Source of the DNA: Mycocentrospora acerina
Lineage: Eukaryota > Ascomycota > Dothideomycetes > Pleosporales
Length of the DNA: 64,000 nucleotides
Reading direction: 5' to 3'
Assembly: GCA_022701365.1 (NCBI GenBank)
Contig: JAKUHH010000194.1
Location: 1-64,000 of the forward strand
Shown here: piece after piece, positions 54,177 through 64,000 of the stretch
Layout of the letters: the number at the start of each line of letters is the position of its first letter
Position numbering within the stretch: the stretch's first letter is position 1
Program-made: the position numbers and the translations under genes
Notes under the pieces: generated by a model
Database searches by the model: none
Told to the model about the DNA's origin: nothing
The model's input: the letters and a program-made list of their open reading frames with translations, nothing else

Positions 54177-56237
54177 ACTGAACCTGCGTTTTGTCTAACA
54201 CCACCATACAATTTAGACTTCAGGGCCTTTACAATGTAGTATCTCGGTGTTTTAGCGAGTTGTAGTATCCTCGATGCCGTTTTGAACTTTGATGCCCGAA
54301 GTCATGTAATCAAGTACGTTTCACCTTCGAAGTGGATAATTACACTATCCAGCTAGTCAGTAAGTGAGTGCCAGACCTGAGCCATCCGAAATAAATAGCT
54401 TACAAAAGCGAAAAATCTCCAACACTAGAGAACCAGGTTTGCGAGCGTATGCTGGCCCGAAATGCAGAGAGCAGTAGTAGCCAAATACAAGGCTCGATTT
54501 TGACAGGAACACAGATGTGTTATCATACTCCAATGCGCAAACATCAAACAAAGCAAGCGACGATTTCAAAAAATTTGCATGCCGACGCGATACGCAAACA
54601 ACTGATGTGACAAAAAAGCGGGTCCATAAAGTGGCCCTGTGTGAAGGCGATTAACCGAGACGCAGTGAAGGAGAGAAACGTCAAATTTCAAGTATCTTCG
54701 AATTGGGCGACCAAAATCCAAGGTATAACGCATTAATGTTCTCCTCTCACCATCACTGGGACCGGTCATAAAGTCTCTTACTACATACTAGGGTGCCGAG
54801 GTGACGCTGAAAGAGAAAGAACCATATTTAACGTAGCCAAAGCTTTTAGGACTTGGTAGGACCGTCTGCCCCCACAATATATCCTTCCATTTTCAGATGA
54901 ATAAGTAGAGAGGAAAAAAAGGAAGGAGCGCAAAGAAGTGGATGTGCGATGCATAAACGTGAATTAAAGATCACAACCCAAATACAACATATCAGGCATA
55001 AGTCAAACGTCGTTGAAGTAAAAAAGGACAGACAAAAAGCATGACTGATAAGATCTAGAAAATCTCATACATAATTAGTATATTCTACATGACTAACGTC
55101 AATCCCATTGGCATCGGACAGTCGTTAAAATCATTTAATTCATTTCCGCATTCTATACTAATGATGCGAATTCTACAGCAGCCTACATGATGATGTTGTC
55201 CCGCCACAGCGGGTGTCCCCCGTCAAAAGAATGGCCGTTACATTTGCATTAAAGCATCGTTACTGATACCAAGGTTAAAGGTCTATGCTTCTTTCTTATT
55301 TTGATGGCTATCTTTTTGCAATCCGAGTTGGCAGCAAATGTATTACATTACAGTTAGTTTAGCCAACAGCCATACCAGCGCTGCAAGCAATGAAGAAACT
55401 CACTGCTGTGCGGAGACTGAGGCTGTTTACCTAACACCCCTTTGAATGAAAGCAAATCACTCCACTGTACTGAGATTTCGAACTTCAACAAATAATAAAC
55501 TCAGGCTTACACAACAGACTTCGTGTCAAACCTTGTAAAGTAAATCGTACTACTGATAAGGATAACATATAGTATCAGCAAGCACAAATGTGTCACAGAG
55601 TTAGATCTCCCAAATTTATTTATTGCTGGCTTATGTACTAACCTGAACTACGCATAGCGACCATAAGTCGTAGTGCCATAGCTCCAACACTGAGGTAACA
55701 GCCATTCGTGTATCTTTGGACATTGTAAGATCTCACAGCATTATGGTTTCCATAATGAAAGATGGATATTTCTTTCCCCAAACAGTGCCTTGGCCTATTC
55801 TCTCCGCTTTTGAAGATCGTTTGGTGGAAGTGGTCAAACACCTACCTGGCTTAGCCAATGCCAGACGGCATGAAGCTATATTGGTTTGCATTTAACAGCG
55901 ATCAATTGTTATTTGTAGCAAGATCTTTTTTTATTTAATTTTCATTTCATTAGAATTATCAAAGGCTATATGAATATCCTGTGTAAAATCTATAAGAGCT
56001 TAATTTTCGAAAATTTAACTTCATAATGAACAAGAGTTTCACTATTAGCAGAAGCATTCTTGCTGAAAGAAGAGGAAAGTTCATCACACGACTGGTCTTC
56101 AGCCCCTAAGCGGATATAGGAGTATTTTTAAAGCTATTGCTTTTCTAAATAGCGAGGAAGACGATTCAGAAAATTCATAGAATTACCCTCACATAAGCAT
56201 TTACGATGTCAAAAAAACCATAGCTTGACTTGCCTTT
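54177..56237. other. No supported gene; includes dispersed repeat copy 2
   Basis: Short frames (54357-54569, 54566-54769, 55638-55841, all -) carry no motif. AT-rich. The only named element is the 65-bp repeat at 55175-55239. Confidence 0.4.
55175..55239 (+). repeat. Dispersed 65-bp repeat, copy 2
   Basis: Same as 2336-2400 with about 10 differences. Here it is followed by ATTTGCATTAAAG rather than the 9-bp tandem array. Confidence 0.75.
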
Positions 56238-58721
56238 GATTGATTAATTGATTGATTGAATTTGTTTAACGTCCTTAAGAGAGCCTCCCATGGGGCATGA
56301 GGACATACTTAGCTATGGAGTTACATGAATTACCTACACCACCGCAGGATTCTATTCTAGTGTTGCTTGGATATTGGGCTATTAGTCCCCTTTTCCCTTC
56401 GCACTTTTCACCCTTCGCCGTTTAGGAATTTATCGCCTTTGTGTGTCTTAGCCTGATATGAGGTATGTATCTTCTGTATGTTTTTTAGGTCCGAGTTGCA
56501 GCTAAGTCCCGAGTTCCATGCAATGGTGTTGGAGTAAAGGTATTAGTTTGGACGTAGATATAAGGGAAGAGCGTAAGTATGATAAGGAAAAGGAAAAAAG
56601 ATGTAAAGGAGAGGATTTCTAAGGAGAGAGCAACGAGTGTATGGGTGCCTTTACATGAGGTGCAGGGCTTTTTGTGTGGGGCTATGTGCCTGCTCCGCTA
56701 CGATAGTTTAGGGATTGGCCTGTATAGGACGTTCCCCTCATAGTAGCGTGGTTTTTGCTAGTTTAGCGTAGGATGCCACGAATCAGGTTAACTTGTTGTG
56801 TTTGTCTTGTGGTTTTAAGGTGCTTACGCTCCTGTTTTCTGCAGAAAGGATTGGAAGTCAGCTTGGCTGTCTAGTAATGCAGCGAGGTATTCTGTTGTTT
56901 CGGTTCTGGTCTCTGGGGGGGTTGCAGGTTGCAGTAGTCACTTATAGAAAGATCGGGTAATCATTATGCAGCGGACGATGTATTCAGGTGTTTTTGGACA
57001 CCCGCAAGCGCGACGCCTGTTTGCATCGTTTCTGGGATAGTCTGGTGCCCAGCTTCGCCTCTGATCTTGGACTTGTAATAGTGGTTTTGTCTACAAGACC
57101 GTACCGGGGGCTCGGGTTCTTAGCCTCTACGTCCGCAATTGCGTCAGCCTCTTCATTTCTCTGAATTTTTGTGTGGCCTGTGGCCCACTTGACTTTAATT
57201 CCAAGGGTGTCTAGCTGCGTGGCACTGTGTGAAGGTCCACTGCGAGGACTGGGGGGCGCTCCCTCGGAGGCCCCATATGACTGACGTGCTGTCAATGTAC
57301 ATTCATATCTGGTCCATTCTCCGTATTTAGGCGTTCCGTAGGACGTGTTGGAGTCCCCGCCAGGCTCCTACTGCTTCTGCGTCGAAGACGTGTGAGTTCT
57401 TGTGCAGCGACCCGTGTCCCTCCGCAAATTTCACGCCTCCTTGATATGGAACGAAGCCGTAGATGACCCTTCTATCCCCTTGCATTTTTTGCTCTCACCC
57501 ATCCGAGAAAATTGTTTCCTCATGCGGGGGGAGGTTTCTCTACCATTGCTTAAGTGCCACTGCCGCAGCATTCTTGTCAACGTCTTCTGTGGGGTCTATT
57601 CGGCATCCTGTTGTGTATCTTGGTGCAATAATGTTTGGTCTCGGTACTGGCTAGAGTGTAGTGCCTATTCTTTGTACTTATGATTTTGGTTGTTGATGTG
57701 TGCCTGCCTTTCGGCCCCTGCGAAATAGCGCGGTTGGTGCCCGGTGCGTCCGCACGTGATCTGGGCTGGTCGTTTGTAGGTGAAGTGCAAATCGGTATCT
57801 CGTTTCCTCCAGAGCTGCTATCGCTGACGGCAGGCCTGCCTCCCACAGTAAGATTGCGGTGGGGGTGGTTTTCCAGGCCGGTATGACCGCACTTGCTGCC
57901 GGCCCGAGGACTTGGTCAACTGTGGCTGAGTGCCATCCGATGCGAGTGCTCACTGTCTTTTGTCTGTCTGCCCCTATTATCCTTGGGTTCATAGTACGTC
58001 CCTTGTACCAGGCTTCCGCGCCGTATAGCAGGGAGGGGAGCACGCATTCCAAGACTGCCCTCCGCACGGCGCCTGGTGGGGGGCCGTGTGCGGTGCTGCT
58101 CAGCCCCCGGAGGTGATGTGCCACCTTTCGGGCTGCTCCTGCCCGGTATGCTATGTGAGTTCCGAAAGTTAGTTTTCGGTCAAACCAAACTCCTAGCCAC
58201 CGTGTGGCTACCTGGTTTTGTCCTGCAATCTCTGGCTTAATTGGCTTGAACTTCTCTCCTCCTACAAAGATGCTTAGGGCGTCCTCGCCTCGTTGCCGGG
58301 CAAGGTGAATTATTTTCTGCTTTTATGGGGCAAAAGCTACGCCATTTTGGGCTTCCCAGTCAAGCACTTGCTGTATGTCTTCTGCTAGTAGGTATGTCCT
58401 TTCTTCTAGCGTAGGACTAGCTTGCTACATGTTGATGTCGTCCGCATACCCGAAGCGTAGCTTGGTGTCTTTGTTTAGGAGTTCAGCCATGTATAGCGTG
58501 TATAGGACGGGTGAGAACAATGATCCCTGTGGCGTTCTGCATGCCACCTTGTGCTGTTGCGTGGTCTGGATTTCAAAAGTCTCCGTATATCCTTGGCAAA
58601 TTAATTCCGGACGTGGGAAAATTGATCTGAGCTTGTTGGCGCGGAAACAAATAATCGTCCAACAACATTGGCACATTTCAAAAGTACTATTTTCAGTTAG
58701 AAGTAGACGCATTGAGCACAT
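56238..58721 (-). mobile_element. 5'-truncated LINE (Tad/I-like) with RT and RNase H remnants
   Basis: Minus strand from 58721: RT blocks ACRTPQGSLFSPVLYTLYMA and FGYADDINM (the YADD active site, about 58430-58450), then VATRWLGVWFDRKLTFGTHI and VLPSLLYGAEAWYKG (57678-58124 is an open 148-codon frame). RNase H follows: IFSDGSEQ at about 57500, then FDAEAVGAWRGLQHVL and MYIDSTSVIWGL, the D-E-D order, and the ATGH-type motif (VKWATGHTKIQRNEEADAIA) at about 57130-57190. The 3' end is non-coding and terminates in (TCAA)n at about 56240-56265. Many frameshifts and stops. The RT N-terminus and endonuclease are missing. Milder RIP than the 12-18 kb block. Two shorter 3' ends of the family lie at 6503 and 60362. 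Confidence 0.8.
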
Positions 58722-59135
58722 CTAAAGCCATGCTGTAGACCCAATGTTCGGCCCAGTGTGGTGCGATCCTTCGTTGAGCCTGGAACCTACAGGCTGACCT
58801 ATAAGGAGCACTCCCAGGCTCCCAAGGCAAGCCACTATCAGCGACAATACGTTGGCACAAGCAGACCTTACAGATTGAGCGGTGCAGTGGAAATTAAGAT
58901 TCCTTCAAAATGTGAGCCAGCAGAAAAAAATTCTGATACTCTCACCTGTCCGACTTTTCGACCGGGGGGCTGTCGAAAAGGCCAAGTTCTCACGAAGGCA
59001 GTCTATGTAGTGAGAAATATGAATTGCGTACTCTTTTCGGGGTGGTAACTGCAGAATACTCAACACTCCTAGTATTTAATTTTCAAAATTACACTTATTT
59101 ATTTCCAAACTTTCTTCTTACCAACTAACTCCAAT
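58722..59135. other. No supported gene
   Basis: Contains a 96-codon plus frame (58758-59048) without known motif and the promoter-side flank of the membrane ORF at 59136. Confidence 0.35.
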
Positions 59136-59399
59136 ATGAGCTCTTTGAAATTTACTACAGTCGCCTTTGTAGCTCTGGCATTATCTCTTAATCTGCTGTT
59201 AATACATCGTTTGGCTCAATTGGAAATTCGTGGATGGAAACTGAAGCACTTACTGTTGCAAGTAACCGAAGTGTTCCAAATTGTGGCTCTCTCTCAGGTT
59301 GTTCGGATTGGCATGCATTGGGATTTCTTTAAACTGCAAGACATGCTGTTTCTTCTTTTGAGTTTTGCTCGTATGGTGCAAATTATGTCAACTGTTTGA
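59136..59399 (+). CDS. Small multi-pass membrane protein, 87 aa
   Basis: Starts MSSLKFTTVAFVALALSLNL. Three hydrophobic segments (residues about 6-26, 38-58 and 66-84, the last MLFLLLSFARMVQIMSTV). No family recognised. A CT-rich stretch (TTTCTTCTTACC) precedes the ATG. The next ORF begins 58 bases downstream in another frame. They may be two exons or one gene split by mutation, but no clean GT-AG intron joins them. Confidence 0.35.
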   Translation: MSSLKFTTVAFVALALSLNLLLIHRLAQLEIRGWKLKHLLLQVTEVFQIVALSQVVRIGMHWDFFKLQDMLFLLLSFARMVQIMSTV

Positions 59400-59457
59400 A
59401 CCTCTCTCCATCTTTGACGATAGGCACTAGCATACGTACAGAATTTTGCGTTAAACC

Positions 59458-59799
59458 ATGATTATAGCCCTTTTTCGCCTATGTTGTCTAACTTTATTTT
59501 TCTTCTTGTTCATCTTACTTGCGTCCTCAACCTTGCAATCTCTACCTTATTCACCCAGCCGGGTAATAATAATGTACAAATCGGTCGACGTGATGGTCTC
59601 CTTTTATACAATCAACTATTCAGGTAGATTTTTATGCTCAGAGTCAAAATATCACAGCAGATGGGCCTCATCGAATTTTCTCGGACTTGGATTGTTTATT
59701 GCCTTATATGGAAATGCAACGGCCGTTTACTTATTCACTGAAACTCTCTTTCTTCAGGCATATGGAACACAACTAGAATGCTTCTACACTAACATCTGA
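59458..59799 (+). CDS. Membrane protein ORF, 113 aa
   Basis: Starts MIIALFRLCCLTLFFFLFIL (signal anchor), then a polar loop with YKSVDVMVSFY and SKYHSRWASS, and a second hydrophobic part FLGLGLFIALYGNATAVYLF. With the preceding ORF it would make a 5-TM protein, comparable in style to the eroded gene at 3990-4707. I see no conserved motif. Confidence 0.35.
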   Translation: MIIALFRLCCLTLFFFLFILLASSTLQSLPYSPSRVIIMYKSVDVMVSFYTINYSGRFLCSESKYHSRWASSNFLGLGLFIALYGNATAVYLFTETLFLQAYGTQLECFYTNI

Positions 59800-60361
59800 T
59801 TGTTAAAATTATATTTTTGACGGTTAAATGTCTAATTTTAACTGCTTGCACATATTAGAAACTGATTATTAAATCAACTTTGAGTCAGTTAAAATCTTGA
59901 ACATTGAGGATACAGGGTGCATTTGATAAGCAATAGCTAATTTTGTAAAATATTAAAAGGCAATTGAAATCGCTAGCCGATATTAGGTTCTTGCGTCAAA
60001 ATCCATTCCCGTTGTTTAGCGATTTCATTAAAGTTTCTCCAAGTTGCAGAAAAAAGTTGAATTAGTGATATGCCTTGTATGGACAGACACTAAAAAGTAT
60101 GTCTATACGGATTTTCTTGTCAGTCAAGAGGCACGTTACAGAACTTTTTAAACACTACAAGACTACATTTAGCAGTCTTTCAATACGATACTGCAATCTG
60201 GTTTGAAATTCGGGGCCTTGTAAAGCATAAGAAGATGTTGATTGTTAAATGAGTAAAAAATGCGCCATTTGCATGGTTTCCAGAGACAATATGGTAGGCA
60301 AATTTTAATTATGGGGTATATCAAATGTTAATTATTCGTTTTTTAAGTAGTGAATTGTTTG

Positions 60362-60560
60362 TTAGACCTGTTTGATTGATTTATTGAATTAGTCTAATGT
60401 CCTTGAAAAAACCTTTCGTGGGGCATGAGGACGGACTAAGCTATGGAATTACATGATATACTTCATCGCCGCAGCAGTCTGACCAAACTGGTCTTTAGAG
60501 TGGGACTTTGTAGCCCTCCTACCCTTCGCGTGTACTTTTTCCTCGCCTTTTTTTTGTTAG
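60362..60560 (-). repeat. 3' end of a LINE copy
   Basis: Plus-strand order TTGATTGATT, GTCCTTGAAAAAACC, GTGGGGCATGAGGACGG, CTAAGCTATGGAATTACATG, CGCCGCAG and CCTTCGCG follows that at 56250-56420, with substitutions. Only the 3' untranslated part is present. Confidence 0.7.
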
Positions 60561-62359
60561 AAGACTCGCAGAAGATTTCTCACAATATGCCGGGATGAAA
60601 TTTCGAGTGTTTTTTTCAGGTATTGCAAACTCAGTGTACAAACATTCTTCACATTCTCTTATGAATGTATTAAAGAAGCCCAAAACTTGTGATCATCTTA
60701 AATATAATAAATAGACATCATACCACTTTACACCAATTAAGCGTGAGAGCGATTTGTACCTAAAATATCACTCATCAATTATCAATAGTCAAATGGTTTC
60801 TATGAAGTAGACAGTCCGGTCAGTAAAAAATCACTACTTTCCTCTTGGTTTCTTTCATCCACATCTCAAAGGGCGCTTGCTGTTACGGCATGGAATATGC
60901 TAAGAGTCAATTTTCCAGTAATGCCGCCTCTGATTGATAAAATCTCTACCATTCTACATGAAAGCTATGAGCTTGAGACCAAAGAAATCCTTACATACAT
61001 CTCCACACAGAAAAAGCCTTGGAAGTTCTTCAATGCGCAAGGTTTGAAGACGGCTTGTGACATAAGAAACAGCTGTGTGCATCTCAGAAACACTGCAAAC
61101 TCGTCCAGTTTCTTGCATTAACAGTATTTTCTATTGACACGTGAACGTCCAAATGATGCGGGCTCGGGAAATATGTCACGATTTGAGGCGTTTAATGGTG
61201 GAGGCAATAAGCGGTGTAGCTACCTCGCATGTCAAGTCCAAATGTGAAAGAGATCCTGCTACCGCTGTCGGTATCTTATTGCTAGTGTTTACGGTCTTGA
61301 TTGTGATGTCCACGGGTGTGCCACGACTTATGCATGCAAAGCGAGCTTGGGGATTGGCCCGGATCGTTGCGTGGTACCCCCAGGCGCTTTTCACTAGGCT
61401 GGACATGCAGACGAAGCCGCGACTGTGTTAGCGAGATTTGATGCACATTGAGCCCTGTAAGCGCAGATAGATATGATCTAACATGGCTATCTCCCGCAAG
61501 CACTGAGATGCTTCAACGACAGGTTCAATTCGAATATGATTTATGCTCGTCTACAACGTTGTTACGGTACTTTTGATTTTCCTTCTTTTCTTCAACGTAT
61601 ATGATTTTTCTTTCGAGGGTAAGACAACGAGAACCTAAATTGGAAAACTTAACCACTTGATCTCGTACTCAGTATAGATAATGAAATGTGGGTTTCAGAA
61701 ATTTAGCAAGGGAGCGTACCTCCGTAAATTGCGTACAAAAGAGTTAGTAATGCGGAGAAGAGATACACAATGCAAGTGGCTTGCAGGACTTGACATCTGT
61801 ATCAAACTATATTTAGACATTAGATCGAATTGTTCCTGCCACAAAATTTGAGGCAGTGCTTACCGATTGCTTTCCATCCGCGTTGCCCGGAGCCGTACCT
61901 TAATCTTGTTTCAGCCTTTCTCACCGCTCTTTCATTGCTGTGAGTGTATTAGATACGTCATAATTGGCTGTAGAATACCATCACTAATCCTGTCGATTGC
62001 GAGACGCGTATTTATATCAGATAAATCGCAATCAGTACTTACTCTCATACGCATACAGCTATTACCTATTTTACGACCACGACTACAAACGACACTTCCG
62101 CCCTGAACGTCAGTCAGACACTTTTGTGCAGAAGCTGTGTCTACATTTTCACCGACGCCATTACCATTATTATAATTATCATCATAATCATCTTTGCTGC
62201 TTCTGCATTCCTCCAAATCAAAACTACAGTGTTCGGTGACGTCATCCGCCACCGGATCGCGAAGACGCCGCCTGCACACGACGCTTGTGTCTTGGAAAAA
62301 GTTCCACATACCCATACAACTGATTTGACACAGAGATAAATCCTACACTTAGATTCGGT
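60561..62359. other. No confident gene; some membrane-type ORFs
   Basis: Frames at 60897-61121 (+), 61141-61431 (+, one hydrophobic segment AVGILLLVFTVLIVM) and 62124-62339 (+, an Ile-run segment encoded by ATTATC repeats; antisense 61932-62315 is Asp/Asn-rich) have no known family. The last lies just before the insulysin-like gene but does not join its frame. Confidence 0.35.
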
Positions 62360-64000
62360 ATGGGAGAACAGCTTGGAAGGAGCGTCAGCTCACCGCTGTA
62401 CACTGAGGATCTAGAGAAGCCACAGCTTGACGACCGGGCATACCGCATTATCACCCTGTCCAACCAGCTCGAGGTACTTTTAATACACGATGCAAACACA
62501 AACAAGGCAAGTGCCACGCTGGACGTAGATGTAGGTAGCTACAGCGACCCTGAGGACATGCCGGGCATTGCACGCGCTGTGGAGCACCTGCTATGTATGG
62601 GTACAGAAAAGTATCCAGAAGAACATACCTACAAACAATATCTAGCCAAATACGGTGGCCACTCATACTCATCTACAGCGTATTGCAATACAAGCTACAA
62701 TTTCGAATTGTCATACCCGCCCACCAACAGCGGATCTGCCACACCCGACGCCCTGCAAGCGACTACGCAAGAATTAAAAGATGAGTCGCTGCTGTGGGAA
62801 GGACTGGACATTTTTGGCTAGTTCTTCATTGCACCACTTTTTCCAGAAAATGTCCTCAATTGCGAGCTCAGGGTGATCGACTTAGAGGACGAGAAAAACT
62901 CGCAGAACGATGCATGGCGTATGTATCAGCTCACTAAGAGGTTCGCCAACCCAAATCATCCTCACAGTTATTCTAATCCAGGAAGCTGGAAATCATTATA
63001 TGACCAACTTCTTACACGAAGTGTCAACATCTGTGAAGAGTTCACAAATTTCTACTCTACGCACTACTTAGCAAATAAGATGAAGCTTGCTGTTCTTGGC
63101 CGCGAGAGCTTGGATGTTCTAGGAGATTGGGTAGAGAACATCTTCGCTAAAGTGATGAACAAAGATCTGCCTCGTATTCGCTGGGATATGCCAATGTATA
63201 CTGAAAATGGGCTTTTAACGCAAACTTTCGCAAAGCCTACGCTAGCAGAAAGGATGTTAGAGCTGCAATTCTCGTATCGCGACGAGGATCGATTTTATGA
63301 GTCGCACCTATCTACATATCTTAGCTATTTGATTGGACACAAAGGTCCTAGCAGCATTCTAGCCCACCTCAAGGCTAAGGGTTGGGGAAATGATCTTGCT
63401 GCTGGCGGATTTACTATCTGTCCTGGTTTGGGTCTGTTTTTAGTGGCTATTAAGCTCACCAAGGAAGGTCTCAAGAATTATTAAGCAGTTGCAACGATTG
63501 TTTTTCAATATATTGGCATGATTCAAGACCAACCGCCTCAAGAATGGATAGTAGATGAGCAGATACAGATGAGCAAGATCAACTTCAAATTTAGGGAAAT
63601 TGGTCCTTGTCAAACTACCAGTTCTCTTGCCAGTATCATGCAGAAGCCATACGACCGCAAGATGTTGCTAAGTGGGCCAACTGTTATCCGTAAGTTTGAT
63701 GCAAGCCAAATCAGCGAGGCGTTGTCTTTCCTGCGACCAGACAACTTCCGCCTTTTTATCGTTAGCCAGACGTTTCCTAGTAGATGGGAAAAGAAGGAAA
63801 AATGGTACGGCATAAAGTACAAGATTGAAAATATTCTAAAAGATTTCCTTAATAAAATTAAGGAAGCCTTTGAGAGCAAGACTAGGCCCCTAGAGCTACA
63901 TTTCCCTAACAAAAACGAATTTATTCTGACTTGACTGGGTGTTGAGAAGAAGGAGGTCAAACCTCTATTAAAAGAGCTAAAACTGATCAGGTTTAACAAC
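62360..64000 (+). pseudogene. Insulysin-type M16 metallopeptidase (Ste23-like), broken, cut by window end
   Basis: Reads MGEQLGRSVSSPLYTEDLEK..., in one phase to the window edge, with stops at 62819-62821 (TAG, codon 154), 63482-63484 (TAA, codon 375) and 63932-63934 (TGA, codon 525). M16A peptidases form a clamshell that degrades small peptides in the cytosol and use the inverted zinc motif HxxEH. Here it reads ARAVEHLLCMGTEKYP: the first His is Arg (R72), while E75 and H76 remain. The later glutamate region (LRVIDLEDEKNSQNDAWR) and the HPHSYSNPG, YSTHYLANKMKLAVLG and FSYRDEDRFYESHLSTYLSYL blocks are well kept. The His-to-Arg change (A to G) is not RIP-type, so this may have been a non-catalytic copy before the nonsense changes. 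The downstream half is outside the window. Confidence 0.8.

Noticed and set aside
62100..62339. N-terminal membrane anchor for the insulysin-like protein
   Set aside because: The Ile-rich frame stops at 62339 before the M16 start and is in another phase; it derives from ATT/ATC repeats.
1..64000. CRISPR array, bacterial operons, riboswitches
   Set aside because: Sequence is eukaryotic (fungal transposons, introns); no spaced direct repeats or Shine-Dalgarno-led gene strings.

Overview
The window looks like a gene-poor, repeat-rich accessory or peripheral region of a filamentous ascomycete (Pezizomycotina; Dothideomycetes is my best guess from the protein families, recalled and not searched). 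Evidence: short GT-AG introns, F-box, Est1-type, JmjC and HeLo/NACHT/NB-ARC proteins, Ty3/Gypsy, pogo/Fot1, Tc1/mariner-like and Tad-like LINE transposons, and strong C-to-T/G-to-A damage (stops at former Gln, Arg and Trp codons, AT-rich repeats), which is the footprint of RIP, the fungal repeat-induced point mutation.

Layout. 1-10.7 kb: mostly non-coding relics (LTR pieces, a LINE 3' end, a RIP-worn tRNA-like gene, small inverted and dispersed repeats), an eroded membrane protein gene and one intact F-box-like gene (8742-9767, minus). 10.75-31.6 kb: a nested transposon block. An LTR is split by a 17.8-kb unit (11173-29004) with 68-bp terminal inverted repeats and a TA duplication. The unit carries the N-terminal half of a pogo/Fot1 transposase at its left end and the C-terminal zinc-knuckle end at its right. 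Between them lie a complete but RIP-ruined Gypsy element (12198-18604), two inverted copies of a NACHT-WD40 NLR gene, a HeLo-domain gene divergent from one of them, an NB-ARC fragment, a decayed hypothetical gene and a DDE transposase. A LINE relic and inverted LTR piece follow (29.1-31.4 kb).

31.7-46 kb: single genes, mostly on the minus strand and mostly broken by in-frame stops: an ankyrin-repeat gene (3 stops), an F-box-like gene (2), an F-box/LRR-like gene (1, or a tiny intron) and an Est1-type gene (2). 46-50 kb: no gene I recognise. 50-54.2 kb: the best preserved genes: a two-exon hypothetical, a small single-pass membrane peptide, and a JmjC-like protein with a C-terminal CXC-like cysteine cluster preceded by a hypothetical ORF. 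56.2-58.7 kb: a LINE with YADD reverse transcriptase and RNase H remnants. 59.1-59.8 kb: two small membrane ORFs. 62.36-64 kb: an insulysin-type M16 peptidase pseudogene that runs off the window.

The most interesting part is 18.6-28.4 kb: a fungal NLR/HeLo cluster that resembles the amyloid-signalling NLR-effector pairs of fungal programmed cell death. It is now inactive and embedded in a transposon-bounded unit. Both NLR copies and the HeLo gene carry RIP-type stops, so any function lies in intact relatives elsewhere.
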